Shown here: positions 25,461-34,098 of the stretch, piece after piece
Position numbering within the stretch: the stretch's first letter is position 1
How the letters are laid out: each line of letters opens with the position of its first letter
Assembly: GCF_013035315.1 (NCBI RefSeq)
Contig: NZ_WQHP01000002.1
Location: 528,149-592,148 of the forward strand
Origin: Ruegeria arenilitoris
GTDB lineage: Bacteria > Pseudomonadota > Alphaproteobacteria > Rhodobacterales > Rhodobacteraceae
Reading direction: 5' to 3'
DNA length: 64,000 bases
Translations under genes and position numbers: made by a program
Notes under the pieces: generated by a model
Databases searched by the model: none
The model's input: only the letters and a program-made list of their open reading frames with translations
Told to the model about the DNA's origin: nothing

Positions 25461-26351
25461 TCACCTATTTTCGGTTGCGCCGGGTTTCACCCCCTTCGTC
25501 AACCACTCGACCACTTGGCGAACTTCCTGTCGCGATTCCCTACCGTCGCGCACCTCAAGAAAATATCCATGTGTTGGGGCGATGTTTTCGTCGAAGACGC
25601 GAACGACCCGATGTTCCGACAGATCCTGATCGATCAGTGGCAGCCACCCAACCACCACGCCTTGCCCTGCGGCGGCGCCCCGCAACAGTACATTCGCATC
25701 CTCGAACACGGGACCCTGTAGTGGCTTGTCCAAAGGCACACCCATCGCGGCAAACCAATCCAGCCAGCCCCAGTGGTTTTTTTGATGCAGCAAGGGCAGG
25801 TCCAGCAGGTCAGCGGGGTACTTGATCGGCCCATGTTTGGTGAGAAAATCTTGGGATGCAATTGCCACCGGGTTCAGTTCCAACAGCTTGATGGCGGCTT
25901 CATCCGCCCCTGCCAAACGATCCCAGCGGATCACGATGTCGACGTTTTCCCGAATGTGCGTTCCGGGCTGGAATGAGGGGACGACTTCCAGTTCGACGTC
26001 CTGATGCGCCTCCCAGAAATCACTGATCTGTGGCATAAGCCATCGGGCGGTCAAGATCGGCCCGGCCGAGACGCGAACGGCCTTGCGCGCGCTGTTCTGC
26101 AGGGCGAGAACAGCATCATCTAACAGCCCAAAGGCCTGCCGCGTGGCCTTGGCAAGTCGCCTGCCGTGTTCTGTCAGGGCAACGTCGCGCCCTTCCCGCT
26201 CGAAAAGTGTCAGGCCAAGTTGGCTTTCCAGACCGCGAATATGGTGGCTGATCGCTGTGGGCGTCACCGACAAGTCTTCGGCAGCGGCCCGGAAACTGCC
26301 CTGCCGGGCGGCGGCGTCAAAGGCGCGTAGCGCTGGAAGAGAAGGTCTCAT
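25461..26351 (-). CDS. LysR family regulator, GcvA-like
   Basis: 296 residues. The N-terminus MRPSLPALRAFDAAARQGSF, then RAAAEDLSVTPTAISHHIRG, is the GcvA-type DNA-binding domain. The effector domain includes FQPGTHIRENVDIVIRWDRL and the GAAAGQGVVVGW stretch usual for this subgroup. It diverges from the methyltransferase-aminotransferase-dehydrogenase operon and is the obvious candidate to control it. GcvA itself regulates glycine cleavage, which fits control of folate-linked one-carbon genes. The inducer is unknown. Confidence 0.87.
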   Translation of the reverse strand: MRPSLPALRAFDAAARQGSFRAAAEDLSVTPTAISHHIRGLESQLGLTLFEREGRDVALTEHGRRLAKATRQAFGLLDDAVLALQNSARKAVRVSAGPILTARWLMPQISDFWEAHQDVELEVVPSFQPGTHIRENVDIVIRWDRLAGADEAAIKLLELNPVAIASQDFLTKHGPIKYPADLLDLPLLHQKNHWGWLDWFAAMGVPLDKPLQGPVFEDANVLLRGAAAGQGVVVGWLPLIDQDLSEHRVVRVFDENIAPTHGYFLEVRDGRESRQEVRQVVEWLTKGVKPGATENR

Positions 26352-26373
26352 CAGAACCTATAGATAAGTTTTA

Positions 26374-26389
26374 CTCATTATTCGATGAG
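26374..26389. promoter_or_regulatory. CTCAT-N6-ATGAG inverted repeat, candidate LysR site
   Basis: Arms CTCAT (26374-26378) and ATGAG (26385-26389) lie 23 bases from the LysR start and 71 bases before the methyltransferase gene, in the divergent spacer. Size and position suit a LysR dimer half-operator. Confidence 0.45.
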
Positions 26390-26459
26390 AAAGTTGCTTT
26401 TGTAAATGCGTTGATTTCTCGGGCAAGGTGATAGCGAATGAAACTGAGCTCATGAGTCG

Positions 26460-28004
26460 ATGCCCACAACGAACCGCCGGCGCGGCCGCAAAGAACGCCT
26501 GATGCAAGGATCGGAGGTTGACCCCAGCCCCCCTGTTTGGCCCGGGGTGGTCGGAGGGCGTCTGAAACCCCTGTCGCCCGAGGAAGAGGCGCGGGTCGAA
26601 GAAGCGGCTCTGACCATCCTGGAGGATCTGGGGCTTAGCCAGGCCATCCCGTCAATGATCGAGAAAGTCACCGCGGCTGGCGGCTCCATGACTGAAGACG
26701 GCCGGCTGCTGTTCCCACGCGCTCTGGTCAAATGGGCGATCGACGGGGCCCAGCGTGGATTTACCTTGTGTGGGCAACGGCCCGAGAATGACCTGAAGAT
26801 CGAAGCCGCCCGGGTTCACATGTCGACCGGCGGCGCGGCGCCGGGTGTGTTTGATCTGGACACACATGAATACCGCGAATCCTCTTTGCAGGATCTCTAC
26901 GACGCCGCCCGGATCGTCGACACGATGGACAATATCCACCATTTCAGTCGGTCGGTTGTCGCACGCGACATCGAAGACAACACCTTGTTGGATATCAACA
27001 CGGCATATGCCTGTCTGGCGGGCACGTCCAAGCATGTCTCGATCTCGATCACCGAGCCGCAGAATGTCGCTGACATTGCTGCGCTCTGCTACAGTATCGC
27101 AGGTGGCGAGGCGGCGTTTCGGGCCCGACCCTTTCTGACGGTGATGGTGTGCCACGTCGTTCCGCCCATGCGGTTCGCCGAAGAGGCTTGTGAAGTTCTG
27201 GAACTGGCCATTGAGGCAGGCTTTCCAGTGCAGTTGATCAGCGCGGGTCAGGCGGGTGCGACCAGCCCGGCCACGATTGCGGGGTCACTGGTGCAGGCTG
27301 TGGCCGAGACGCTGGCGGGCCTTGTGTTCGCCCGTCTGGTTGATCCCAAGGTCAAAGCCATTTTTGCCCCCAAGCCCCTGGTCGCCGATCTGCGCACCGG
27401 TTCGATGAGCGGCGGCGGCGGAGAACAGGCCATTCTGATGGCCGGTGCCGCGCAAATGGGTCGGCGCTGGGATCTGCCGACCAGTTCGATTGCCGGGATA
27501 ACGGATTCCAAGCGCCTGGATGCGCAATACGGGGCCGAAAAGTCTCTGGCGGTGACCATGGCAGCCCATGCCGGGTCCAATCTGATCACACAGGCAGCGG
27601 GCATGATGTCCAGCCTTCTGGGTGTCAGCCACGCGGCTTATGTCAGCGACAACGATCTGTTGGGCAATATCCTGCGCACGATCCGGGGCATCGAGGCGAC
27701 GCCGGACAACATAGCGGCGGAGGTCATTGCCGAAGTGTGCCGTGGCGAGGGACACTATCTTGGCGAACAGCACACGTTCAGCCGTATGAAATCCGACTAT
27801 TTCTACCCCGAGATCGGAGATCGCCGCGCCCCCGCAGACTGGCAGGATGACGGTGCCCTGCGTGTCGGCGACGTTGCGCGTGAAAAGACCCGCGAGATCC
27901 TGAGCACCAGTTTCCCAGACCATTTGCCGGATGCCGTGGATCAAGGGCTGCGACAACGGTTCGACATTCGCCTGACGCGGGCACAGATGGGACGACCGGA
28001 ATGA
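26460..28004 (+). CDS. Trimethylamine methyltransferase (MttB) family protein, non-pyrrolysine
   Basis: 514 residues. MttB-superfamily TIM barrel: a basic N-terminal tail, EEARVEEAALTILEDLGLSQ, MSTGGAAPGVFDLDTHEYRE, DMSP-unrelated strands such as TSKHVSISITEPQNVADIAA, and GSMSGGGGEQAILMAGAAQM. There is no in-frame amber codon, so no pyrrolysine. Non-Pyl members such as MtgB demethylate glycine betaine or related quaternary amines and pass the methyl group to a corrinoid protein. No corrinoid-binding protein is encoded in this window. First gene of an overlapping operon behind the LysR gene; its stop overlaps the aminotransferase start by four bases. The substrate is inferred to be an N-methylated compound. 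Confidence 0.85.
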   Translation: MPTTNRRRGRKERLMQGSEVDPSPPVWPGVVGGRLKPLSPEEEARVEEAALTILEDLGLSQAIPSMIEKVTAAGGSMTEDGRLLFPRALVKWAIDGAQRGFTLCGQRPENDLKIEAARVHMSTGGAAPGVFDLDTHEYRESSLQDLYDAARIVDTMDNIHHFSRSVVARDIEDNTLLDINTAYACLAGTSKHVSISITEPQNVADIAALCYSIAGGEAAFRARPFLTVMVCHVVPPMRFAEEACEVLELAIEAGFPVQLISAGQAGATSPATIAGSLVQAVAETLAGLVFARLVDPKVKAIFAPKPLVADLRTGSMSGGGGEQAILMAGAAQMGRRWDLPTSSIAGITDSKRLDAQYGAEKSLAVTMAAHAGSNLITQAAGMMSSLLGVSHAAYVSDNDLLGNILRTIRGIEATPDNIAAEVIAEVCRGEGHYLGEQHTFSRMKSDYFYPEIGDRRAPADWQDDGALRVGDVAREKTREILSTSFPDHLPDAVDQGLRQRFDIRLTRAQMGRPE

Positions 28005-29290
28005 AAAACCATGATCTGAGTACACGCGCGCGGTCCGCTTTGCCGGGCGGCGTCAGCCATGAGCTGCGTTATCGCGATCCACATCCTGTGTTCATTGACC
28101 GCGCCCTGGGGGCCGAAAAATGGGACCGGGAAGGCCGGCGATACGTTGATTTCAAGATGGGCAGCGCCAGTCAGATGCTGGGGCATTGCCATCCAACGAT
28201 TGTGGACGCGATACAAAAACAGGCCGCCCGTTCGGTTTTCACCGCTGACTGTCATGAGGCAGAGATCGAATGGGCCGAATGGGTCAATCGCCTGTATCCC
28301 TCGGCCGAACTGACCCGGTTTACCGCGTCGGGCACCGAGGCCACGATGCTGGCCCTGCGATTGGCGCGCGCCTATTCCGGCAAGGATCATGTCTTGCGCG
28401 TGGATGGTCACTTTCATGGGTGGCACGATCACGCGCTGAAAGGGGCGAAACCCGGCAGCGAACAGGCTCCGTCGCTTGGGATTCCCGATGCAATCAATGA
28501 TCTGATCCACATCTGCGCCGCTGACCCACAGGCGATGGAAAGCGCGCTGCAGGACGAACGTATTGGCACGGTCATCATTGAAGTGTCCGGCGCAAATTAT
28601 GGCTGTGTGCCCCTGTCCACCGATACGCTGCAGGCGTTGCATGACGTAGCGCGGGCCGCAGGCGTGGTTCTGATCTTCGATGAGATCATGACCGGTTTCC
28701 GCTGGTTACCCGGCGGACGACAGGCCCGGGACGGGATTGTTCCGGACCTCACCACTCTGGCCAAGATTGTCACCGGTGGTTTGCCGGGTGGTGCCCTTTG
28801 TGGTCGGGCGACGATCATGGAGCTTTTGAGCAATGCCACTGTGCGCAACGGGCTGGGTCCGGCTGTCAGTCACAAGGGGACGTTCAACGGCTCACCTCTG
28901 GTGGCGGCGGCGGCCTGTGCGGCGATGCCCCTATTGGCCAGTGGCGAGGCGCAGGCGCAGGCCGATGCCACGGCCGCGCAAATGCGGGATGGCATGAACG
29001 CTGCGCTAGCAGAGCTTGGCGTAGCTGGAATAGCTTATGGCGACAGCTCGATCTTTCATGTCTATTTCGGCGCTGAAACCGTGGATGGGCTCAGTCCGGC
29101 GGAAATCCGGGGGCTGCCCAAGTCAACTGTCAGGGCTTATCGCGACGGCATGCTGTCGCGCGGGGTGGATATCATGTCCTACACCTCTGGTCTGACCTCT
29201 GCCGCGCATACGCCCGAGTTGATCGACGAGGCTCTGGCAGCGTTCCGCGCAACTCTTTCCGACATGATCCGCGACGGAGTACTGCAATGA
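28001..29290 (+). CDS. Class III aminotransferase, glutamate-1-semialdehyde-aminomutase-like
   Basis: 429 residues, PLP fold type I. Motifs: FKMGSASQMLGHCHPTIVDA, FTASGTEATMLALRLARAYS, GHFHGWHD, the PLP Asp in VLIFDEIMTGFRW, and the Schiff-base Lys in LTTLAKIVTGGLPGGALCGR. It resembles glutamate-1-semialdehyde 2,1-aminomutase, but the catabolic setting argues for transamination or amine shift on a pathway intermediate rather than haem synthesis. It overlaps both neighbours by four bases. The substrate is unknown. Confidence 0.87.
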   Translation: MKNHDLSTRARSALPGGVSHELRYRDPHPVFIDRALGAEKWDREGRRYVDFKMGSASQMLGHCHPTIVDAIQKQAARSVFTADCHEAEIEWAEWVNRLYPSAELTRFTASGTEATMLALRLARAYSGKDHVLRVDGHFHGWHDHALKGAKPGSEQAPSLGIPDAINDLIHICAADPQAMESALQDERIGTVIIEVSGANYGCVPLSTDTLQALHDVARAAGVVLIFDEIMTGFRWLPGGRQARDGIVPDLTTLAKIVTGGLPGGALCGRATIMELLSNATVRNGLGPAVSHKGTFNGSPLVAAAACAAMPLLASGEAQAQADATAAQMRDGMNAALAELGVAGIAYGDSSIFHVYFGAETVDGLSPAEIRGLPKSTVRAYRDGMLSRGVDIMSYTSGLTSAAHTPELIDEALAAFRATLSDMIRDGVLQ

Positions 29291-31686
29291 CCCTTCCCTC
29301 AGCTGCGCGTACCGTTGTGATCGGTGGCGGTGTTATCGGCTGCTCGATCGCCTACCATCTGGCCCGAGAGGGGCGCAAAGATATCGTGGTGCTGGAGCGT
29401 TCAAAGCTGACCAGCGGAACAACCTGGCATGCCGCCGGTCTGGTGCGACGCCTGCGGCCTTCGGCAACGCTGACCAAGCTGATCAACTACTCGATTGACC
29501 TCTATGGCGAGTTGGAACGCGAGACCGGGCAAGCCACCGGCTGGACGCAAACCGGATCGCTGACACTGGCCACCAACCAGGACCGGCTGACCAATATCAA
29601 ACGGCAAGTCTCGCTGGGCCGTGCCTTCGGGCTTGAAGCCGAAGTGGTCGATGCCGCCCGCGCGAAAGAGCTTTGGCCGCTGATCGAAACAGATGACGTG
29701 ATCGGCGCGGTTTGGTCCCCGGCGGATGGGCGGGTGAACCCTTCGGACGTGGCGCTGGCGCTGTCGAAAGGCGCACGGGCGCGCGGGGTTCGAATTTTCG
29801 AGGATACCGCCGTGACGGGCCTGCAAAAGAAGGGCGGGCGCGTCTCGAGCGTTGAGATCGGGGAGCGTGTGATTGAGGCCGACGAGGTGGTGATCGCCTG
29901 TGGTCTGTGGTCCCGCGAAGTGGCGGCGATGGCGGGCGCGCATATGCCGCTGTATGCGTGCGAACACTTCTACATCCTGACGAAACCACTGGCCGAGGTG
30001 CAGGCGCTTTGCAAGGGCGCACATCTGCCGACGCTGAATGATCAGGACGCGTTCCTTTATGCGCGCGACGATGTCGAAGGATTGCTGGTGGGCTGTTTCG
30101 AACCCCACGCCAAAGGAATTTCCACCCGCGACCTACCCGCCGATTTCAGCTTTGATCTGCTGGACGAGGACTGGGACCATTTCATGCCGATGATGGAAAA
30201 TGCCCTGCGCCGAATTCCTGCGCTGGAAAGGGCCGAAGTGCGGATGCTGCTGAACGGGCCTGAAAGTTTCACCCTCGACAGCCAGTTCATGCTGGGTGAA
30301 AGCCCCGAGGTGCCGGGGCTGTTTCTGATGGGTGGCATGAATTCTACCGGCATCGCCTTAGCTGGCGGCGCGGGCAAGGCGATGGCCGAATGGATCATCG
30401 CGGGCGAGCCGACGATGGAGCTGAACGAGGCCGACATCCGCCGCTTTGGCCCTGAAATGAACGTTTTGGGCGCGCTTGAGGCCCGCATCCCCGAGGTTTT
30501 GGGCCGTCACTATGACAATCCCTATCCGGGGCGGGCGATGGAAACAGCGCGCGGTCAGCGCCGCTCGCCCATTCACGCCGGGCTTGTTGCGGCGGGCGCG
30601 CAGTTCGAAAGCCGGGGTGGCTGGGAACGGGCGGTGCATTTCGGCGGCGAGGCCGCGCATTTGCCTTTGTCATTCGGTGTTCCCGCCTGGCGCGCTCAGG
30701 TTGGGACTGAGGTCGAAGCCTGCCGCAACGGGGCAGCTATTCTGGATCAATCCGCCTTTGGTAAGATCATGGTGCAAGGCCCCGACGCCTGCGCGTTTCT
30801 CAACTATCTTTGCGCGGCACAGATGAACATCCCCGAGGGGCGCATCGCATATACCCAGATCCTGAACGCGCTCGGCGGGGTGGAAAGCGATCTCACCGTT
30901 CAACGACACGGGCCCGAAACCTATCTGCTGATCGTCGGTGCGGGCGAAGTTGTGCGCGACCTCAAACGCATGCGGGAATCCCGCGGCGAGTTCCGCGTTG
31001 AGTTCACCGACATGACCAGCGGTTATGCCATTCTGGGACTGGCTGGTGCAAAGGCGCGCGATGTGTTGCAAGCGACCTCGAACACACCCGTGCCTGACCT
31101 GAAACGCTTTCACTTCGCGCCGGTTGAAATCGGGCTGGCGCGTGGCTGGGCCGGGCGGTTGAGCTTTACCGGCGAAGAAGGCTTTGAACTTTACATCCCC
31201 GCCGACATGGCCATGACCGCCTATGAGGCGCTGCTGGCCGCCGGGGCCGGTCATGCGGGGCTATATGCCAGTGGCAGTTTGCGCATCGAAAGCGGGTTTC
31301 GTGCCTTCGGCCATGAACTGACCCCGGGCACCACCCCTCATGAGGCCGGTTTGGATGCGTTCTGCGCCATGGGCACCGGGTTTGTCGGCGAAGAGGCGCT
31401 GCGCAATCACATACCCGCGCGCCGGATCGTATCACTGCTGTTCGACAACCCGGATGCTATCCCGATCCATGACGAGCCGGTTTACTTCGGCGGTGCGGTC
31501 GTTGGGCAAATCACCTCGGCCGCGTGGAGCTATCGTTTCGGGCGCTCTGTTGCGTTGGCGATGATCAACGCGCCGCTTGATCAACTGGCCGCAAACCAGG
31601 TCGTCGCGGGGTTCGAGGTCGAAATCGCCTGCACCCGCTACAGCGCCCGCGCTGCGTTTCAACCCGCCAAAGAGGCGTTCCAATGA
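29287..31686 (+). CDS. FAD-dependent dimethylglycine/sarcosine-dehydrogenase-like enzyme with GcvT domain (A1)
   Basis: 799 residues. N-terminal FAD domain (VVIGGGVIGCSIAYHLAREG) with the covalent-flavin motif TSGTTWHAAGL, flavin His H48, as in dimethylglycine dehydrogenase. A DUF-type linker follows from about residue 380, then a GcvT-like folate domain from about residue 440. The GcvT part retains ILNALGGVESDLTVQR, with the Asp of aminomethyltransferase, and LSFTGEEGFELYIP. These enzymes oxidise an N-methyl group and hand formaldehyde to tetrahydrofolate. It overlaps the aminotransferase and the next paralog by four bases each. The substrate is unknown. Confidence 0.87.
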   Translation: MTLPSAARTVVIGGGVIGCSIAYHLAREGRKDIVVLERSKLTSGTTWHAAGLVRRLRPSATLTKLINYSIDLYGELERETGQATGWTQTGSLTLATNQDRLTNIKRQVSLGRAFGLEAEVVDAARAKELWPLIETDDVIGAVWSPADGRVNPSDVALALSKGARARGVRIFEDTAVTGLQKKGGRVSSVEIGERVIEADEVVIACGLWSREVAAMAGAHMPLYACEHFYILTKPLAEVQALCKGAHLPTLNDQDAFLYARDDVEGLLVGCFEPHAKGISTRDLPADFSFDLLDEDWDHFMPMMENALRRIPALERAEVRMLLNGPESFTLDSQFMLGESPEVPGLFLMGGMNSTGIALAGGAGKAMAEWIIAGEPTMELNEADIRRFGPEMNVLGALEARIPEVLGRHYDNPYPGRAMETARGQRRSPIHAGLVAAGAQFESRGGWERAVHFGGEAAHLPLSFGVPAWRAQVGTEVEACRNGAAILDQSAFGKIMVQGPDACAFLNYLCAAQMNIPEGRIAYTQILNALGGVESDLTVQRHGPETYLLIVGAGEVVRDLKRMRESRGEFRVEFTDMTSGYAILGLAGAKARDVLQATSNTPVPDLKRFHFAPVEIGLARGWAGRLSFTGEEGFELYIPADMAMTAYEALLAAGAGHAGLYASGSLRIESGFRAFGHELTPGTTPHEAGLDAFCAMGTGFVGEEALRNHIPARRIVSLLFDNPDAIPIHDEPVYFGGAVVGQITSAAWSYRFGRSVALAMINAPLDQLAANQVVAGFEVEIACTRYSARAAFQPAKEAFQ

Positions 31687-34094
31687 CTGACACCACCCGC
31701 ACCACACAGGTCGCCATCATCGGCGGCGGGATCATGGGCGTTGCGGCCCAATTCCAGCTCGCTGAAAATGGCTGGACCGATACGATCCTGTTCGAAAAGG
31801 CCGAGCTGACCTCGGGGTCGACATGGCACGCGGCCGGGCAGATCGCGCATGCGGTGGGCAGCCGGATCGCGGGCTGGATCAACAAAACCTCGATCGAAAC
31901 CTACAAGCGCGTCGAAGCAGAAACCGGCCAGAGCATCGGCTGGCACGAGGTCGGTGGGTTCCGCTTCGCCACCACGGATGACGAAGTCGACTGGATGAAG
32001 TCGATCATGGGTGTCGGGAAACTGCTGGACCTGCCAATGGAACTGGTCGGGCCGGACGAGGTAGCCAAGGGCAACCCGTTCTACAGAACCTCTGACATCA
32101 AGGCCGCTGTTCAGACCTTTGAAGACGGTCACATCGACCCATCCGGCGTCACCATGGCGTTGGCCGCCGCCACCCGCGCGCGGGGTGCCAAGATCGAGCG
32201 GCACAATCGGGTCATCGGGGCTTCGCGCAAGGGCGGCATGTGGTTGCTGAAGACCGAGAAGGGCGATGTGTTGGCCGAACACGTGGTGATCGCCGCAGGC
32301 TCTTACGCCAATCAGGTCGGTGAATGGTTCGGGCTGAAAATCCCCTCGGTCTCTTGCCTGCATCACTATCTGGTCACAGATACTGTGCCCGAGTTTCTGG
32401 ACCGCCCCGAACTGCCGGTCATGCGCGACAATGCCTTTGGTGGATACATTCGGCAGGAACAGAAATCGGGCCTGATCGGGATCTACGAAGGCCATGTCTG
32501 CCCCACTGTCTGGGAAATGCCGCAGGGCGCGCCCTGGGCAGCCGAGAATGAGCTGTTCGAGGCCGACTACGACTCGATTGGCGATTTTCTGATGGTGGCC
32601 TTCGACAAGATGCCCATTCTGGCCGAGCTGGGGATCAAGCGCGTGGTGCGCGGGGCAATCACCCACACGCCGGATGGCGGGATGCTGGTCGGCCCGTCCG
32701 GCGCGCCGAATGTCTGGCTGTCCTGCGGGTCGTCCATTGGCCTCGCTTGGGGCGGCGGGGCCGGTAAAGTGCTGGCCGACTGGATGGTGCATGGCGAAAC
32801 CCAGATCAACACCCGTGGGATGGACCCGCGCCGTTACGGTGATTTCAGTACGGACAGTTTCATCGTCGAGCGCACCAAGGATGAGTTCATGCGCCGCCAC
32901 GACACGCCCTGCCCCGGCAAACAGTTCGAAAGCCTGCGCCCGCTGAACCGCCACCCTCTCTATGACCGGCTGGCCGCCAAGGGTGCAGTGTTTGGTGAAG
33001 TGGCGGGCTGGGAACGCCCGCGCTATTTCGGTCAGGTGGGTGAGGTCGAACAGATCGGTTGGGGCCACCAGAACTGGCACGAGAACGCCCTGGCCGAGGC
33101 CAAGGCCACACGCGCCGCTGCCGGCGTGATCGACCTCTGCGCCTTTGCCCAGTTCGAGATCACCGGCAAGGATGCGGGCGCTTTGCTTGATCGTCTGTCG
33201 GCCAACAAAATCCCGGCGCGTGACGGGCGGATCAGCCTGAACCACCTGCTGACAGATAAAGGACGCTTCGAGACCGAGATCACCATCTGGCGCATCGCTG
33301 AGGATCGGTATTTCACCGGTTCAGCCATTGCGCGGTCCAAGCCGGATTTCGACTGGATCAAGTCCCATATCCGGCCCGACGAAGACGTGCAGATGACCAA
33401 TCTGTCTTCCGATTGGGGGATGCTCGCGCTGTCCGGTCCCGCGTCGCGCCGGATCATGGCAGAGCTGACTGAGGCGGACCTCAGCAACGCGGCTTTCCCT
33501 TGGCTTTCAGGGCAAGAAATCAAGGTGGCAGGCATCCCGTGCCATGCGTTGCGCGTGTCCTTTGTTGGCGAACTTGGCTGGGAATTGCACGCGCCACTGG
33601 ACCGGATCGCGGAACTCTATGATGCGCTGTTCGACGCTGGTGCTAAGCACGGTCTGGTCGATCTGGGCTCTTACGCGTTCAACGGAATGCGGATGGAAAA
33701 GGCCTATCGTGCAAGTGGCGAGTTGACCACGGATGTCGGCCCGTTCGACGTCGGGTTGGACCGGTTTGTACGCACCGAGGGGCGCGACTTTGTCGGCAAA
33801 GACGCTCTGTTGGCCCGCCGCCCGGACTGGCAGCTGTACTACGCCGAACTTCATGCCGACGACATCGACATTCATGGCGGAGAGCCCGTTTTGCTGGACG
33901 GCAAGCCCGTTGGTCTGACCACTTCGGGCGGGTATGGATATACGGTCGGAAAATCTCTTGGCTGGCTGTTCGTGCGAAATGGAACCCCGCCCGAGGGGCT
34001 GAGCGTACAAATCCTGAACCGCTCAATCCCTGTAACCGTCCATGACGACGCCATTTTTGACCCGCAGAACCTGCGCCCCCGATCCGAGGACTAA
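31683..34094 (+). CDS. FAD-dependent dimethylglycine-dehydrogenase-like enzyme with GcvT domain (A2)
   Basis: 803 residues, same architecture as its neighbour: VAIIGGGIMGVAAQFQLAEN, covalent-flavin motif TSGSTWHAAGQ (H49), DGHIDPSGVTMALAAATRAR, then the GcvT domain with LRVSFVGELGWELHAP. In the Asp position of GcvT it has LLTDKGRFETEITIWR, with Glu, as in many dimethylglycine dehydrogenases. It resembles the third paralog near 42.6 kb more than its immediate neighbour. Four bases overlap upstream; five bases separate its stop from the ThDP enzyme. Probably the second demethylation step of the pathway. Confidence 0.87.
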   Translation: MTDTTRTTQVAIIGGGIMGVAAQFQLAENGWTDTILFEKAELTSGSTWHAAGQIAHAVGSRIAGWINKTSIETYKRVEAETGQSIGWHEVGGFRFATTDDEVDWMKSIMGVGKLLDLPMELVGPDEVAKGNPFYRTSDIKAAVQTFEDGHIDPSGVTMALAAATRARGAKIERHNRVIGASRKGGMWLLKTEKGDVLAEHVVIAAGSYANQVGEWFGLKIPSVSCLHHYLVTDTVPEFLDRPELPVMRDNAFGGYIRQEQKSGLIGIYEGHVCPTVWEMPQGAPWAAENELFEADYDSIGDFLMVAFDKMPILAELGIKRVVRGAITHTPDGGMLVGPSGAPNVWLSCGSSIGLAWGGGAGKVLADWMVHGETQINTRGMDPRRYGDFSTDSFIVERTKDEFMRRHDTPCPGKQFESLRPLNRHPLYDRLAAKGAVFGEVAGWERPRYFGQVGEVEQIGWGHQNWHENALAEAKATRAAAGVIDLCAFAQFEITGKDAGALLDRLSANKIPARDGRISLNHLLTDKGRFETEITIWRIAEDRYFTGSAIARSKPDFDWIKSHIRPDEDVQMTNLSSDWGMLALSGPASRRIMAELTEADLSNAAFPWLSGQEIKVAGIPCHALRVSFVGELGWELHAPLDRIAELYDALFDAGAKHGLVDLGSYAFNGMRMEKAYRASGELTTDVGPFDVGLDRFVRTEGRDFVGKDALLARRPDWQLYYAELHADDIDIHGGEPVLLDGKPVGLTTSGGYGYTVGKSLGWLFVRNGTPPEGLSVQILNRSIPVTVHDDAIFDPQNLRPRSED

Positions 34095-34098
34095 GATC

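Noticed and set aside
31659..33245. Reverse 528-codon frame opposite the second FAD/GcvT dehydrogenase
   Set aside because: Antisense shadow of a clear enzyme gene; no motif in the translation.
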